In this document: piece by piece, positions 22,894 to 34,100 of the stretch
Layout: each line of letters opens with the position of its first letter
Numbering within the stretch: the stretch's first letter is position 1
Source of the DNA: Vibrio astriarenae
GTDB taxonomy: Bacteria > Pseudomonadota > Gammaproteobacteria > Enterobacterales > Vibrionaceae
Direction: 5' to 3'
Length of the DNA stretch: 64,000 bases
NCBI RefSeq assembly: GCF_010587385.1
Contig: NZ_CP047475.1
Span: forward strand, 248,001 to 312,000
The notes under the pieces: model-generated
Told to the model about the DNA's origin: nothing
What the model saw: the letters and a program-made list of their open reading frames with translations, nothing else
Databases searched by the model: none
Position numbers and translations under genes: made by a program

Positions 22894-23213
22894 GTTGTGC
22901 TCAAGGTAAAGGATAATAGTGGCGAGTATATACCCTATAAGGGGAACCGACACCCTGAGTTAGCGGGGCTGCAAGCAAAAAAATCCCCAGCTTTGACAAT
23001 GAGAAGCTGGGGAAAGGACTTGGACTTATGTTTATAGTAGTGTTTCGGAAAGTATCACTCTGAAGATCGCTCATCCATGAGCCGTTGTTGTGCTTTCAAA
23101 GCTTTTGCATCGTTTTCCCTTACCTTAGCGTCGCTATGGTGAGGGAGAAGCCCAACCTCAAAGAGCTGGGCCTAGTTATTACGAAGTGATGGTTATTATT
23201 GAGAAAGCGGCAA
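22894..23213. other. Gene-free stretch downstream of prx5-grx
   Basis: This part of the argH-prx gap has no coding frame I can support. It contains the hairpin at 22977-23013 and a weaker GCCCA/TGGGC repeat at about 23148-23170. A small RNA ending at the strong hairpin is possible but unsupported. Confidence 0.35.
22977..23013 (-). terminator. Strong minus-strand terminator
   Basis: A perfect 10-bp stem TCCCCAGCTT/AAGCTGGGGA with a 10-base loop is followed on the minus strand by TTTTTTTGC. It lies about 200 bp past the prx5-grx stop, and may end that transcript or an unseen short one. Confidence 0.8.
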
Positions 23214-23963
23214 TTACTGAGCGAAGTAAGCGTCAAGCTCTTCACTGCCACCGATGTGCTTACCACCGATGAAGACTTGCGGTACGGTTGAGCGACCAGT
23301 AATCGCACGCAGGCTTACTGTGGTTGCATCTTTACCTAGAACAATTTCTTCATACTGAAGGCCTTGGTCAATCAATGCTTGCTTGGCTTTCACACAGAAT
23401 GGGCAACCAGGCTTGCTGAATACGGTAATGGACTCTTGAACTTTATGAGTTGGTGCAACATGGCCTAGCATAGTATCAGCGTCAGAGACTTTGAACGGGT
23501 CGCCTGGCTCGTTAGGTTCGATAAACATCTGCTCCACGATGCCGTTTTTCACTAGCATGCTGTAGCGCCATGAACGCTTACCAAAACCCAAATCATCTTT
23601 ATCGACCAGCATTCCCATGCCATCTGTGAACTCACCATTACCGTCTGGAATGAAGGTGATGTTGTCTGCTTCCTGATCCTGTTTCCAAGCGTTCATCACA
23701 AACGTGTCGTTAACAGAAACACACAGGATTTCATCGACACCATGATCCTTAAATACTGGGTATAACTCGTTGTAGCGTGGTAGGTGGCTAGAAGAGCAGG
23801 TCGGTGTAAACGCACCTGGTAAGCTAAATACGATAACGGTTTTATCTTTGAATAGGTCGTCAGTCGTTACATTTACCCATTGATCGCCTTGGCGAGTTGG
23901 GAAAGTGACTTGTGGTACAGGTTGACCTACTTTGGCTGCTAGTACTTGTTGTTCATTAAACAT
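23214..23963 (-). CDS. Peroxiredoxin 5-glutaredoxin hybrid peroxidase
   Basis: This 249-residue fusion reduces peroxides with glutathione. The N-terminal Prx5 domain (about 1-160) has the peroxidatic cysteine in [16 protein letters not shown]; the C-terminal glutaredoxin domain (about 175-249) has the CxxC pair in [16 protein letters not shown] and the glutathione site [15 protein letters not shown]. Such hybrids are typical of Vibrio and Haemophilus. It is divergent from oxyR over 147 bp, which strongly suggests OxyR activation under peroxide stress, though I did not resolve OxyR half-sites. Confidence 0.95.
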   Translation of the reverse strand: MFNEQQVLAAKVGQPVPQVTFPTRQGDQWVNVTTDDLFKDKTVIVFSLPGAFTPTCSSSHLPRYNELYPVFKDHGVDEILCVSVNDTFVMNAWKQDQEADNITFIPDGNGEFTDGMGMLVDKDDLGFGKRSWRYSMLVKNGIVEQMFIEPNEPGDPFKVSDADTMLGHVAPTHKVQESITVFSKPGCPFCVKAKQALIDQGLQYEEIVLGKDATTVSLRAITGRSTVPQVFIGGKHIGGSEELDAYFAQ

Positions 23964-24110
23964 TGTCGAGTCCTAAATAAAAAAGAAAGAATATTGAGTG
24001 CGTTGCGTTGCTCTCTGTTTTGATGGATTCATTATTGCCAAAATGTTTTGATAGGGATAATCGTTTGGTGTTATCGTTTTAATAGGTAAATTCTATTAAA
24101 AGGCAAACTA

Positions 24111-24998
24111 ATGAATATTCGCGATTTTGAGTATTTGGTCTCTCTTGCTGAACATAAGCACTTTCGCAAAGCGGCTGAGGCATGCTTTGTCAGTCAGCCA
24201 ACCCTAAGTGGTCAAATTCGTAAGTTAGAAGACGAACTTGGTACCGCGCTATTGGAGCGTAACAGTCGCAAGGTCTTGTTTACTGATGCCGGCTTGCAGC
24301 TCGTAGAGCAGGCCAAGCGAATTTTGTCTGAAATCAAGCTGTTCCGTGAAATGGCAAGTGGTCAAAATGGTGAGATGATTGGGCCAATGCACATCGGCTT
24401 TATCCCTACTGTAGGCCCCTATGTCCTACCAAAAATCATTCCGTCGCTGAAAGAGCAATTTCCTGAGCTTGAGCTCTTCCTGCATGAGGCTCAAACCCAT
24501 CAATTGGTGAGTCAACTACAAGATGGCAAACTGGATTGTTTGGTGCTGGCAGCAGTGGCTGAAACCGAGCAATTCAAAGAAATTGTGCTTTATGATGAAC
24601 CGATGACGCTAGCGGTACCTTGTGATCACGAGTGGTCACAGCAAGACAGCATCGAGATGGAACATTTGAATGGCAAGACGGTCTTGATGTTAGGTGACGG
24701 CCACTGTCTACGGGATCAGGCGCTAGGTTTCTGTTTTGCCGCAGGGGCAAAGGATGACGACCGCTTTAAAGCAACCAGCCTTGAAACATTGCGCAACATG
24801 GTGGCGGCGGGCGCGGGTATTACACTGCTACCGGAGCTTTCAGTGCCAAAAGAGAAAGAGAAAGATGGTGTGTGCTACGTTAAAGCGACGGATCCACAGC
24901 CATCACGTCGAATTGTGCTTGCGTATCGTCCAGGTTCTCCGTTGCGAGGTCGATTTGAGCAACTTGCGAAATCCATTCAGGAAACCCTGAATAAATAA
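24111..24998 (+). CDS. oxyR: OxyR, LysR-type peroxide-sensing regulator
   Basis: OxyR activates antioxidant genes when a disulfide forms between two cysteines. The N-terminal winged helix is MNIRDFEYLVSLAEH with FVSQPTLSGQIRKLEDELG; the redox pair is seen in GDGHCLRDQALGFC (about residues 199 and 208 by family numbering), with the substrate domain VGPYVLPKIIPSLKEQFP before it. The 295 residues are close to family length. It is divergent from its likely target prx5-grx and ends at a bidirectional terminator before acs. Confidence 0.95.
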   Translation: MNIRDFEYLVSLAEHKHFRKAAEACFVSQPTLSGQIRKLEDELGTALLERNSRKVLFTDAGLQLVEQAKRILSEIKLFREMASGQNGEMIGPMHIGFIPTVGPYVLPKIIPSLKEQFPELELFLHEAQTHQLVSQLQDGKLDCLVLAAVAETEQFKEIVLYDEPMTLAVPCDHEWSQQDSIEMEHLNGKTVLMLGDGHCLRDQALGFCFAAGAKDDDRFKATSLETLRNMVAAGAGITLLPELSVPKEKEKDGVCYVKATDPQPSRRIVLAYRPGSPLRGRFEQLAKSIQETLNK

Positions 24999-25020
24999 CC
25001 GCCACAGGTGTGGCGGTTAA
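24998..25020. terminator. Bidirectional terminator between oxyR and acs
   Basis: Perfect inverted repeat AACCGCCACA-GG-TGTGGCGGTT overlaps the oxyR stop region. T tracts are short on both sides. Confidence 0.65.
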
Positions 25021-25057
25021 GGTTAAACAATCTCACTGACGCGCATGATGATGTCAG

Positions 25058-27007
25058 TTATGCCAGCTCGGCTTTTTCTGCAATGAGCTTATCGACCACG
25101 CTTGGATCCGCTAGCGTTGAAGTATCGCCCAGGTTACCGGTATCGCCTGTGGCGATCTTGCGCAAGATGCGGCGCATGATTTTGCCCGAGCGAGTTTTCG
25201 GCAGTGCATCTGTCCAATGCAATACATCCGGAGTTGCGATTGGCCCTATCTCTTTGCGTACCCAGTCTTTCACCTCTTTGTGTAACTCGGCACTTGGATA
25301 CTCGCCATCGTTAAGGGTGATGTAGGCATAGATGGCTTGGCCTTTAATGTCGTGTGGGATACCGACGATGGCAGCTTCTGCAATCTTTTCATGCGCAACC
25401 AATGCCGATTCAATTTCAGCGGTACCCATGCGGTGACCAGAGACGTTGAGAACATCATCAACACGACCTGTTATCCAGTAGTAGCCATCCTCATCACGGC
25501 GAGCGCCATCACCAGTAAAGTACATGCCTTTGAATGTCGAGAAGTAGGTTTGCTCGAAGCGCTCATGATCGCCATAAACGGTACGCATTTGACCAGGCCA
25601 AGAGTCGAGGATCACCAAGTTGCCCTCGGTAGCCCCCTCTACGATGTTCCCCATGTTATCGACTAGTGCTGGTTGTACGCCAAAGAATGGTCGAGTGGCT
25701 GACCCCGGTTTTAATTCGGTTGCACCAGGCAGTGGCGTAATCAAGATGCCACCCGTCTCTGTTTGCCACCAAGTATCGACGATGGGTGATTTCTCATTAC
25801 CAATTGTTTTGTAGTACCACTCCCAAGCTTCAGGGTTAATCGGTTCACCGACTGAGCCCATGATACGTAAACTGTCACGAGAGGTGCCTTCAACGGCTTC
25901 ATTACCTTTGGCCATCAAAGCGCGTATCGCGGTTGGTGCGGTGTAGAGAATATTCACCTGATGCTTATCCACGACCTCACTCATACGGCTGGTGGTTGGG
26001 TAGTTTGGCACCCCTTCAAATAGGATGGTTTTCGCACCGTTAGCAAGTGGGCCATAAATGAGATAGCTGTGACCAGTAATCCAGCCGACATCGGCAGTAC
26101 ACCAGAAGGTCTCTCCAGGTTGGTAATCGAAGACATACTTGAAGGTCATGGTCGCGTAAACCAAATAACCTCCCGTGGTATGCATAACCCCTTTGGGCTT
26201 ACCGGTAGAGCCGGAAGTGTAGAGAATGAACAAGGGGTCTTCGGCTTTCATCTCTTCAGCAGGACAATTATCTGAGACATTCGCTACCGCTTCATGCCAC
26301 CAAACATCGCGATGCTCATGCCAGTCGATTGCACCGCCAGTTCGCTTAAAGACGACAACTTTGCTAATGGTTTTGACTTCAGGGTTAGTCAACGCCTCAT
26401 CGACGTTCTTCTTGAGAGGAACGGCACGTCCACCACGCACCCCTTCGTCAGCGGTGATCACCGCTTTTGCGTCCGAGTCGATAATGCGTCCCGCGAGAGC
26501 CTCAGGAGAAAATCCACCAAAAACAACGGTGTGAACGGCACCAATACGGGTACAAGCCAGCATCGCGATGGCGGCCTCTGGCACCATTGGCATGTATAGG
26601 CAAACGACATCACCCTTGCGTACGCCTTGCTCTTTGAGTGCATTTGAGAAACGGCAGACTTCGCGATGAAGCTCTTTAAAGGTCAGGGTTTTATCATCAT
26701 TTGGATCGTCGCCCTCCCAGATGATGGCTACGTCATCTCCACGCTGTGCAAGATGGCGATCAATACAGTTGGCTGAAACATTGAGTGTGCCGTCTTCAAA
26801 CCAGCGGATGTCGACATGGCCGGTATCAAACGAGGTACTTTTAACTTGGGTAAAGGGTTTGATCCAGTCGACGATCTTACCGTGTTCACTCCAGAATCCT
26901 TCAGGGTCTGAGATTGATTGTTGATACATCGATAGGTAGGTCTCATTATCCGCATGGGTTGTCGCTTTGATATTTTGTTTTACCGGATAAATATGGGCTT
27001 CACTCAT
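25058..27007 (-). CDS. acs: Acs, acetyl-CoA synthetase
   Basis: Acs activates acetate to acetyl-CoA through acetyl-AMP, the high-affinity scavenging route. The adenylation motif [21 protein letters not shown] is clear (P-loop [11 protein letters not shown]), followed by WWQTETGG and [14 protein letters not shown]; the C-terminal [11 protein letters not shown] holds the lysine that is acetylated for inactivation in related enzymes. At 649 residues it is complete. In vibrios, acs is activated by the CrbS/CrbR system, whose genes I find at 31160-34600 and 39352-39981. Confidence 0.98.
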   Translation of the reverse strand: MSEAHIYPVKQNIKATTHADNETYLSMYQQSISDPEGFWSEHGKIVDWIKPFTQVKSTSFDTGHVDIRWFEDGTLNVSANCIDRHLAQRGDDVAIIWEGDDPNDDKTLTFKELHREVCRFSNALKEQGVRKGDVVCLYMPMVPEAAIAMLACTRIGAVHTVVFGGFSPEALAGRIIDSDAKAVITADEGVRGGRAVPLKKNVDEALTNPEVKTISKVVVFKRTGGAIDWHEHRDVWWHEAVANVSDNCPAEEMKAEDPLFILYTSGSTGKPKGVMHTTGGYLVYATMTFKYVFDYQPGETFWCTADVGWITGHSYLIYGPLANGAKTILFEGVPNYPTTSRMSEVVDKHQVNILYTAPTAIRALMAKGNEAVEGTSRDSLRIMGSVGEPINPEAWEWYYKTIGNEKSPIVDTWWQTETGGILITPLPGATELKPGSATRPFFGVQPALVDNMGNIVEGATEGNLVILDSWPGQMRTVYGDHERFEQTYFSTFKGMYFTGDGARRDEDGYYWITGRVDDVLNVSGHRMGTAEIESALVAHEKIAEAAIVGIPHDIKGQAIYAYITLNDGEYPSAELHKEVKDWVRKEIGPIATPDVLHWTDALPKTRSGKIMRRILRKIATGDTGNLGDTSTLADPSVVDKLIAEKAELA

Positions 27008-27202
27008 TGTTTCTCTCCTTGCACCTAAGGTTCACAGCGTTGCTGTGTCTGGTTTCCATTTGCAGTCTTGGTTCGATAGCTTGTTATAACTGTCAGTCAG
27101 GAAAGGAAATTCGACAATTAGACTTTAGGATGAGAGGGCGAGCAACGTGCCAAAGACTAACGCTATAAATACTCGTGCTTTAAACGCTAATTGTTTTAAA
27201 CG

Positions 27203-27838
27203 CTAGTGATAAGTAAATGACAGTCGAGGAAGGTCCCCATAGGTGAGGCGCACAAAAACCAGTGCAGCTGCAATCGCATCTTGTAGAGCATCATGCTTAT
27301 TCTGAATAGGGATATCTAGGTGTCGACAGATGGCATCCAGACTGAGGTCGAAATAGGCATTGGGTAAGTGACGCTCAAGCTTGTCGTGATAGATCTGGCT
27401 GACTTCAATAACCTTGTTGGGTAGAGGAAAGCCGAGGTGCCTGCGACAGGCGAGATCTAAAATCGTTTTGTCGTAGCGGATGTGATACCCAACGATAGGA
27501 CGGTTACCAATGAACGCCAGCAATGCTCTGAGTGCTTGAAGCTCTGTGACGCCGTCTAACAGATCATTGTGACGGATGTGATGAATTTTTACCGAGCCTT
27601 CGTCGAGAGATTGTGGAGCTCGCAGTCTCATCTCGAAAGGCTGACTCGTAATAATCCGGTTGTCGATGATTTTTGTCGCCGCAATGGTGACCAGCTCAGC
27701 ACGTTGTGGATCCAAACTGGTGGTCTCGCAATCAAGAGAGACATACTCTCCTGTGGTCGGTGTAGAAAACAGCTCTTGATAGGGGGAGCCCTTGAGCTTG
27801 TGATACCAATACTGACGCTGAAACCATGGTAAAAGCAT
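27203..27838 (-). CDS. DnaQ-like 3'-5' exonuclease
   Basis: This 211-residue protein has a DEDDh exonuclease fold: exo I YVSLDCETTSLDPQ with the first Asp and Glu, exo II IVGYHIRYDKTILD, and exo III NKHDALQDAIAAALV with His and Asp. It resembles the epsilon proofreading subunit but lacks the C-terminal polymerase-binding part, and the N-terminus MLLPWFQRQYWYHKLKG is specific to the small group found next to DUF294 proteins. It starts 4 bp after the DUF294 gene stop, so the two form an operon. The physiological substrate is unknown. Confidence 0.88.
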   Translation of the reverse strand: MLLPWFQRQYWYHKLKGSPYQELFSTPTTGEYVSLDCETTSLDPQRAELVTIAATKIIDNRIITSQPFEMRLRAPQSLDEGSVKIHHIRHNDLLDGVTELQALRALLAFIGNRPIVGYHIRYDKTILDLACRRHLGFPLPNKVIEVSQIYHDKLERHLPNAYFDLSLDAICRHLDIPIQNKHDALQDAIAAALVFVRLTYGDLPRLSFTYH

Positions 27839-27842
27839 GACT

Positions 27843-29669
27843 TTAATCCCTTATTAGATAGTGATGCCCGAGGTACTGTTTAAATTTTTTGACCACGTGC
27901 AGACTGTGGCGCAGAAGGTCACGCTCGGTTCTATCTATCTCGCTAAGGTTGATTTTATTATGGGCGTGCTGATGAGTGATTTGTTGGCTCAATCTCAGTT
28001 TAATAAAGAGTTTGAAAGCTTCACTCAGGTTGTCTGCGGTTTCCGGCTCCAGTGTATTGCGTGCTTTTAATGCCTCAATTCGTGCAAAGGTGTTTTTTTC
28101 CGAGATTCCGTACTCCAAAGCGAGTGCGCGTATGCCATGAACGATGGGAAAAATGCCTCCACGCTTGATGTCTACCCCTTCCTTATCCGCTTTGACGTTA
28201 CCAAATAGGGTCAATGGCAGCGAGAACTGGAGGGCGGGGCGGACAAAGGTTTGCAGCAATAACATTTTATTGAGCAGGCTCTGTTGCAGGTGTTGTTCGA
28301 TAGGTTCGAGTAGATCTTTGTTTCCAGCAACGGCGTGTGCATCCGCGACGATCGCTAAATCCATCACTCGCTCTGGGGTCGCACGCTGCGTCCAGTCACT
28401 GATAGTGGATTTCCATTGGGACTGTGACTTAACCCATTGAGGGTTATTGACCATCACATTTCCGGTGCACAGTGGGTAGCCAAGCTGCTGCAGGGTATGC
28501 GTTAGGTTGTCCATGATGCTGGCACACTGCGGCCACTCCAAATCATCACTGAGGATCAGGGCGTTGTCTTGGTCCGTTTTTAGTATCTGCTCGCCGCGTC
28601 CCTCCGATCCTAAGACGATCAGGCAACAGTGTTTGTGAAGCGCCGGGGGAACAACAAGCTCAAAGGCTTTTTCGATAATCTGTTCATTCACGGCTGAGAT
28701 GAGCTCCATAATGAAGCGTGTACGGATGCCGTTAGTGATAAGGCTGTCTACCAGTTGTCTCTGCCTGTTAGAAGCAATCGCGAGTTCTTCTATGCAACTT
28801 GCACGAGCAATACTCAAACTAAGAACATGAGAGTGAGTAGAGAAGGCACTGAGTATTTGCGTCATATCCAACATGCCAACGGCCTCTTGACCATCACACA
28901 CCATTAATCGTTTCATGCGGTGGCGTGTCATGGTGATCATGGCGTTAAACAGAAAGTCTCCAACATCAACATGAAAGACAGGAAAGGTCGCGATCTCACC
29001 GACGGGGGTCGTTAAAGCGTGCCCCTCTAGCATCACGGCGTGCAGCATGTTAGTTCGAGTGACAATGGCATATGGATGAGCGTGAGGATGTGCTGCTAGT
29101 CTTGGGTCATCTTTGTTTAAACCAACGAGAGCGGAATCTAAAGCACTGTTTTTTAATTCTAAAGTGACCTCATTAAGTGGCTGATCAGGCTTTAGGATCA
29201 TTGGTGGGTGAAAGATAGCATTGTCAACTTTAGTGAGAATAAACTCGGCCAGATTTTGCTGCTGTTGAGCGGCCTCGATGAGTGCCTGACGAGTGGAAAG
29301 GTTGTTGTCGAAGTAGGCCGCGAACTGTCCATTGCTGTTGTACAGCTCAAGGAATACCTCTTTAGGCAGCTGATAACACAGAGTGTCTTCCAGTGCGACG
29401 TATTGATGTCTTGACTGTCCCTCAATCAGCGCCCGTACATCGAAAAGATCATCATGGGCATAATGGGCAAAGACCTCTTTACCATCCGCACTGCGCTCTT
29501 CAACCGCACCTTTAATGAGAATATGAAGATACTGACCTGGCTGACCCACTTTAATCAGGTTGTCACGCGCACGAAAATAGGCCACATCAAGGGAGCTACG
29601 CAGTTGGTTCTGCTGCTTTTCATTCAAGCGATTGAATGGTGGCGACTGCATATTGAACTTGTCTGGCAT
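27843..29669 (-). CDS. Cyclic nucleotide-binding/CBS/DUF294 putative nucleotidyltransferase
   Basis: Three parts are visible in 608 residues. Residues about 20-130 are a cNMP-binding-like domain (LIKVGQPGQYLHILIKGAVEE), about 150-290 a CBS pair, and about 320-600 a DUF294 nucleotidyltransferase with the Pol-beta-type motif LGSEGRGEQILKTDQDNALI plus its C-terminal helical domain. It resembles GlnD-like enzymes that probably signal by nucleotidylation; ligand and target are unknown. The ATG at 29669 follows GGAGGG and is preferred over a GTG at 29690. It pairs with the exonuclease gene, 4 bp downstream, in an acetate-linked neighbourhood. Confidence 0.88.
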   Translation of the reverse strand: MPDKFNMQSPPFNRLNEKQQNQLRSSLDVAYFRARDNLIKVGQPGQYLHILIKGAVEERSADGKEVFAHYAHDDLFDVRALIEGQSRHQYVALEDTLCYQLPKEVFLELYNSNGQFAAYFDNNLSTRQALIEAAQQQQNLAEFILTKVDNAIFHPPMILKPDQPLNEVTLELKNSALDSALVGLNKDDPRLAAHPHAHPYAIVTRTNMLHAVMLEGHALTTPVGEIATFPVFHVDVGDFLFNAMITMTRHRMKRLMVCDGQEAVGMLDMTQILSAFSTHSHVLSLSIARASCIEELAIASNRQRQLVDSLITNGIRTRFIMELISAVNEQIIEKAFELVVPPALHKHCCLIVLGSEGRGEQILKTDQDNALILSDDLEWPQCASIMDNLTHTLQQLGYPLCTGNVMVNNPQWVKSQSQWKSTISDWTQRATPERVMDLAIVADAHAVAGNKDLLEPIEQHLQQSLLNKMLLLQTFVRPALQFSLPLTLFGNVKADKEGVDIKRGGIFPIVHGIRALALEYGISEKNTFARIEALKARNTLEPETADNLSEAFKLFIKLRLSQQITHQHAHNKINLSEIDRTERDLLRHSLHVVKKFKQYLGHHYLIRD

Positions 29670-29849
29670 AGAGCCCTCCGGTTTGAGCACTGACCTACTG
29701 TGAGCGTACTACTTAAGTGTGACAATTTTTCGCCACCTCTCCAGACGACTTTGGTCTAATAGGGAAATAGAATTATTGTTTTATTCCCTTTTTATATTGC
29801 GCACTGAGCCGCATAATGTGTGCGCTTAATCATGTAGCAGTAGGAACCC

Positions 29850-31046
29850 ATGATGTTAAACCCTTCCCCTTATGGCTGGATCTCCCAGTATTTTCTCGGC
29901 TTCTTTTTCGCCTATGGTGTGTATTTGCCATTCTGGGCGCTCTGGTTTGAAGACCAAGGCGTATCGGCTACTGATATTGGTATGTTGGTCGGTTTGGGGC
30001 TGGCTACTCGCTGTGTTGCGAACCTAGTGATCACACCACGGGTGCATAAAGTAGAGCACCTGTTACCTGTACTACGCTGGTTAAGCCTATTCGCACTGCT
30101 CTTTATTGGCTTCCACTTTCTTGCTGGAGGCAGTTTTTGGTTGATGGCCCTGGCTACGATCCTATTTAACCTGATGTGTGGCCCTGTCATTCCATTGTCT
30201 GATGCGATGGCGAACTACTACTCGCGCTTAAAGCTATTAGATTATGGACGCACACGTTTGTGGGGCTCAGTCGCTTTTATTGCTGGTTCAACAGTGGTGG
30301 GTTATCTGGTCTCGCTGTACGGCACTGATATGATTATCTATACCGCTTTAGCGGGTGTATTTGTTGCGCTACTGCTATCTATGCGCAACCCTAATCCAAT
30401 GCCAGTGACTATCGAAGAAGAAGACGCGACTCGCCCTAAAATCTCAGCACTATTGAGAGAGTGGCCAGTCGTGAAGTTCTTGGTGCTGATTGCACTGATT
30501 CAAGGAAGTCATGCCGCTTACTACAGCTTTAGTGCTATTCACTGGAAAGAGGCAGGGCATTCAGAGGACATTATTGGTTACCTTTGGAGCTTGGGTGTAG
30601 TGGCTGAAGTCGCCATTTTTGCCTTTAGTAAACGTCTATTTGCAGGTTGGTCTTTACGCACACTATTTGTAGTCGCAGCTTGCGGTGTCATGCTTCGCTG
30701 GGGGCTTACTGCGTCAACCACAGCAGTGCCTGTGCTGCTTGTGGTGCAGATGCTCCATGGTGTGACCTTTGCCATGGCCCATATTGCTGCGATTCAATAT
30801 ATTCAGAACTCACCAACGAATAAGATGGTGGCACTGCAAGCGCTGTATAATGCGATCCCTCTGGGTGCATTTATCGCCCTAATGACTGCATTGAGTGGCT
30901 GGGGTTATGAGCATTGGGGAAGTAATATTTTCTGGGTCATGGCCTCAATGGGACTGCTCGCACTGTTTATTCATGTCGAACCCAAGCGCAAGAAACAGCA
31001 AGAAATTGAGACGAAAGCGGAGCACAATGCACAGAACGAGTGCTGA
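29850..31046 (+). CDS. MFS transporter of the HcaT (3-phenylpropionate) type
   Basis: This is an inner-membrane protein of 398 residues with about twelve hydrophobic segments and an MFS_1_like/HcaT start (WISQYFLGFFFAYGVYLPFW). The loop YYSRLKLLDYGRTRLWGSVAF, between helices 4 and 5, is typical of that group. The name HcaT comes from E. coli; no aromatic catabolism genes are nearby, so the cargo is unknown. It is divergent from the DUF294 gene by 180 bp, and a terminator separates it from crbS. ATG codons at 29850 and 29853 are both possible. Confidence 0.85.
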   Translation: MMLNPSPYGWISQYFLGFFFAYGVYLPFWALWFEDQGVSATDIGMLVGLGLATRCVANLVITPRVHKVEHLLPVLRWLSLFALLFIGFHFLAGGSFWLMALATILFNLMCGPVIPLSDAMANYYSRLKLLDYGRTRLWGSVAFIAGSTVVGYLVSLYGTDMIIYTALAGVFVALLLSMRNPNPMPVTIEEEDATRPKISALLREWPVVKFLVLIALIQGSHAAYYSFSAIHWKEAGHSEDIIGYLWSLGVVAEVAIFAFSKRLFAGWSLRTLFVVAACGVMLRWGLTASTTAVPVLLVVQMLHGVTFAMAHIAAIQYIQNSPTNKMVALQALYNAIPLGAFIALMTALSGWGYEHWGSNIFWVMASMGLLALFIHVEPKRKKQQEIETKAEHNAQNEC

Positions 31047-31079
31047 GTAATTGCGTTTAAAAATTAACCCTTGTTAAAG

Positions 31080-31131
31080 TAAAAGCCTTCTCTGTCGGTT
31101 TGCGAAACGACACTACGAGAAGGCTTTTTCG
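31080..31131 (+). terminator. Terminator between the MFS gene and crbS
   Basis: Stem AAAAGCCTTCTC/GAGAAGGCTTTT encloses an inner TGTCG/CGACA stem and is followed by TTTTTCG. It lies about 35 bases past the transporter stop. Confidence 0.85.
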
Positions 31132-31159
31132 TTTAGAAGGGCTTAATAAAGGAAAGCGA

Positions 31160-34100
31160 ATGCAAGGATGGATCGTGATTCCGGTCTCTTTGACCTACTT
31201 GGGCATTTTGTTCTTAATTGCTTGGTATGGAGACCGACAAACCCACAAAGTGGCGCGCTGGCGACCATGGATATACAGCCTCTCAATAGCGGTTTACTGC
31301 ACCTCTTGGTCATTTTACGGCACGGTCGGTCAAGCCAGCAGTAACCCCTGGTCGTTCCTTCCTATCTATCTTGCTCCTATATTGGTGTTCGTTTTTGGTT
31401 GGCGGATGTTAGCTCGATTGATTCTAGTCGCCAAGCGAGAGCACATCACGTCGATAGCGGATTTTATCGCTGCTCGCTATGGCAAATCTCAAGGAATTGC
31501 CGTTGCTGTCACCTTAATATCGGTGGCGGGTATCTTGCCTTATATCGCACTGCAACTGCGTGGTATCACCATGGGGTTGGATGTTGTTGCCCCTCAATTG
31601 ACCGAGCAACTGGGCTATGGAGAAGGTCATGTCTCTTGGTTTGTTGTTGGTATGCTGGCGATATTCACCATGCTGTTCGGCACACGACATATTGATAATA
31701 CCGAGCACCATCGCGGTATGATGCTGGCAATCGCATTCGAATCTATCGTTAAATTGTTCGCTTTCTTGGTGGTGGGATTATTCATTGTGTATCTCGCGAT
31801 GAGTAGTAGTGACATTGAGTTAGTTTCTACGGCCATTCACACCTATCAAGCCCCAAATGTACCAACGTTAATCATTCACACCGGTCTCACCATGATGGCA
31901 ATTCTGTGTTTGCCGCGCCAGTTTCACACCACAGTGGTGGAGAATGAACGAGCTCAAGACTTGCACACCGCGCGTTGGCTGTTTCCCCTTTATTTGATCG
32001 CTATGGGGTTGTTTGTACTGCCGATTGCTTGGGTTGGACAGAGCTTACTCCCTGCAAGCCCACCGGATAGTTATGTCATCAGTGTACCGATGGCAGCAGG
32101 TGCCGATTTTATCGCTTTACTCGCTTTTCTGGGGGGAACTTCCGCTGCGAGTGGGATGGTGATTGTTTCTACCATTGCGCTGGCGATCATGGTCTCGAAT
32201 GACTTGGTGATGCCGCTGATCCTGCGTCGTATGCGATTAACCCAGAGAACGTTCCGCCACTTTTCTGGGTTGCTTCTTATTATTCGTCGCGCTCTTATCT
32301 TGATCTTGTTGCTCGGCGCTTGGGGCTTTTATCAAGCCTTAGATAGCATTCAATCTCTTTCAGCGATTGGCTTTCTCTCCTTTGCAGCGATAACCCAATT
32401 TGCCCCTGCTCTAATTGGCGGTATGTACTGGCGAGAAGGCAACAAGAAAGGGGTGTACACCGGCCTAGCTGTCGGCTTCGGTTTATGGCTGGTCACACTG
32501 ATGAGCCAGACAGGGCTTCTTGCAGGCAGCGCTGAAACGAACCTGTTGTTATGGGTGATTACGCCACCGGACTATTTTGCACAAATAGGCATTCAGGTTT
32601 CGGACTGGGGAATGTTAATGAGCCTAGTCGCAAACACCACCTGCTATATCGTTATCTCTCTAGTGACACGTTCTTCTTTGAGTGAGCGACTTCAATCGGC
32701 GGCATTTGTGGGTACGCCTCTACCTGAAAATGAAAACATGAGTCTGTATCAAAGCCGAGTCACCGTGGCTGAGTTGGAGATGGTGGCTTCACGTTTCGTT
32801 GGACGCAGGCGTGTTAAAAAGGGCTTTGAGACTTTTTATGAGCACAACCGAGAGCGATTGCTTCCCAACCAGCAAGCACCTTCTAGCCTGATTCGCCATA
32901 CCGAAAGGTTGTTGGCGGGAGTGTTTGGTGCGTCTTCCGCTAAGTTGGTTCTGACCTCTGCGCTGCAAGGACGCAATATGCAGTTAGAGGAGGTTGCCAC
33001 CATCGTGGATGAGGCTTCTGAGCTGTATGACTTCAGTCGAGGGTTGCTACAAGGAGCGATTGAGCACATTGGGCAGGGAATTGCGGTGGTTGATAAGCAG
33101 TTGCGACTGGTGGCGTGGAATCAGCGTTATTTAGAGTTATTTGTCTTTCCTACGGGCTTAATTCAGGTGGGTAGACCGATTGCTGATGTGATTCGCCACA
33201 ATGCGCAGCAAGGGCTGTGTGGCCCTGGCGATCCTGAAGATCATGTCAGGCGGCGGATTTTTCACTTAGAGCAAGGTACACGACATACCTCATCGCGTAT
33301 TCGTCCTGATGGTCGTGTGATTGAGGTGCAAGGTAATCCAATGCCCGGAGGTGGCTTTGTCATGAGCTTCACTGACATCACGGTGTTCCGTGAGGCTGAG
33401 CAGGCGTTAAAAGATGCCAATGAGAGGCTGGAAGAGCGAGTCCAAGAGCGCACACACGAGCTTGAACTGCTCAATAAGCAGTTGGTTACCGCAACACAGC
33501 GCTCTGATATGGAGTCAAAATCGAAGAGTCGATTTCTCGCTGCAGTGAGCCATGACTTGATGCAGCCCCTAAATGCTGCGCGCCTGTTTGCGTCTTCATT
33601 AACTGAGGTGGCCAATGATAGTGAAACGCAGCGACTCTCCGGGCATATAGAGAGCGCGCTTGGTGCGGCAGAAGAGCTCATTGGTGACTTGTTAGATATA
33701 TCGCGTCTAGAGTCAGGCAAGTTGGATGTGCATGTACGCAGTTTTGCCATCGCTGATGTACTAAATAATCTTAATGCAGAGTTTAGTGCTTTGAGCAAAG
33801 AGCAGCAGATCGATTTTGTGATGATACCGAGCTCATTGTGGGCGAAATCCGACCCTAAGTTATTGCGCCGCGTAATTCAAAACTTTTTGACCAATGCGTT
33901 TCGCTACAACCCCAAAGGTAAGGTGGTTCTGGGAGTAAGGCGTGTGGCTCACACTCTACGCATCGAGGTTTGGGATAATGGGCAGGGGATTGATGAAGAT
34001 AAGCAACAAGAGATCTTTGAAGAGTTTAATCGTGGTAATCAAGTGCGCTCTGATCAAGGTCTTGGTTTGGGACTTGCTATATCGAAAGGCATCGCCCATG

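Noticed and set aside
33262..33798. 178-codon minus-strand frame inside crbS
   Set aside because: Ser- and Arg-rich, no start signal, and lies over the kinase core of crbS.
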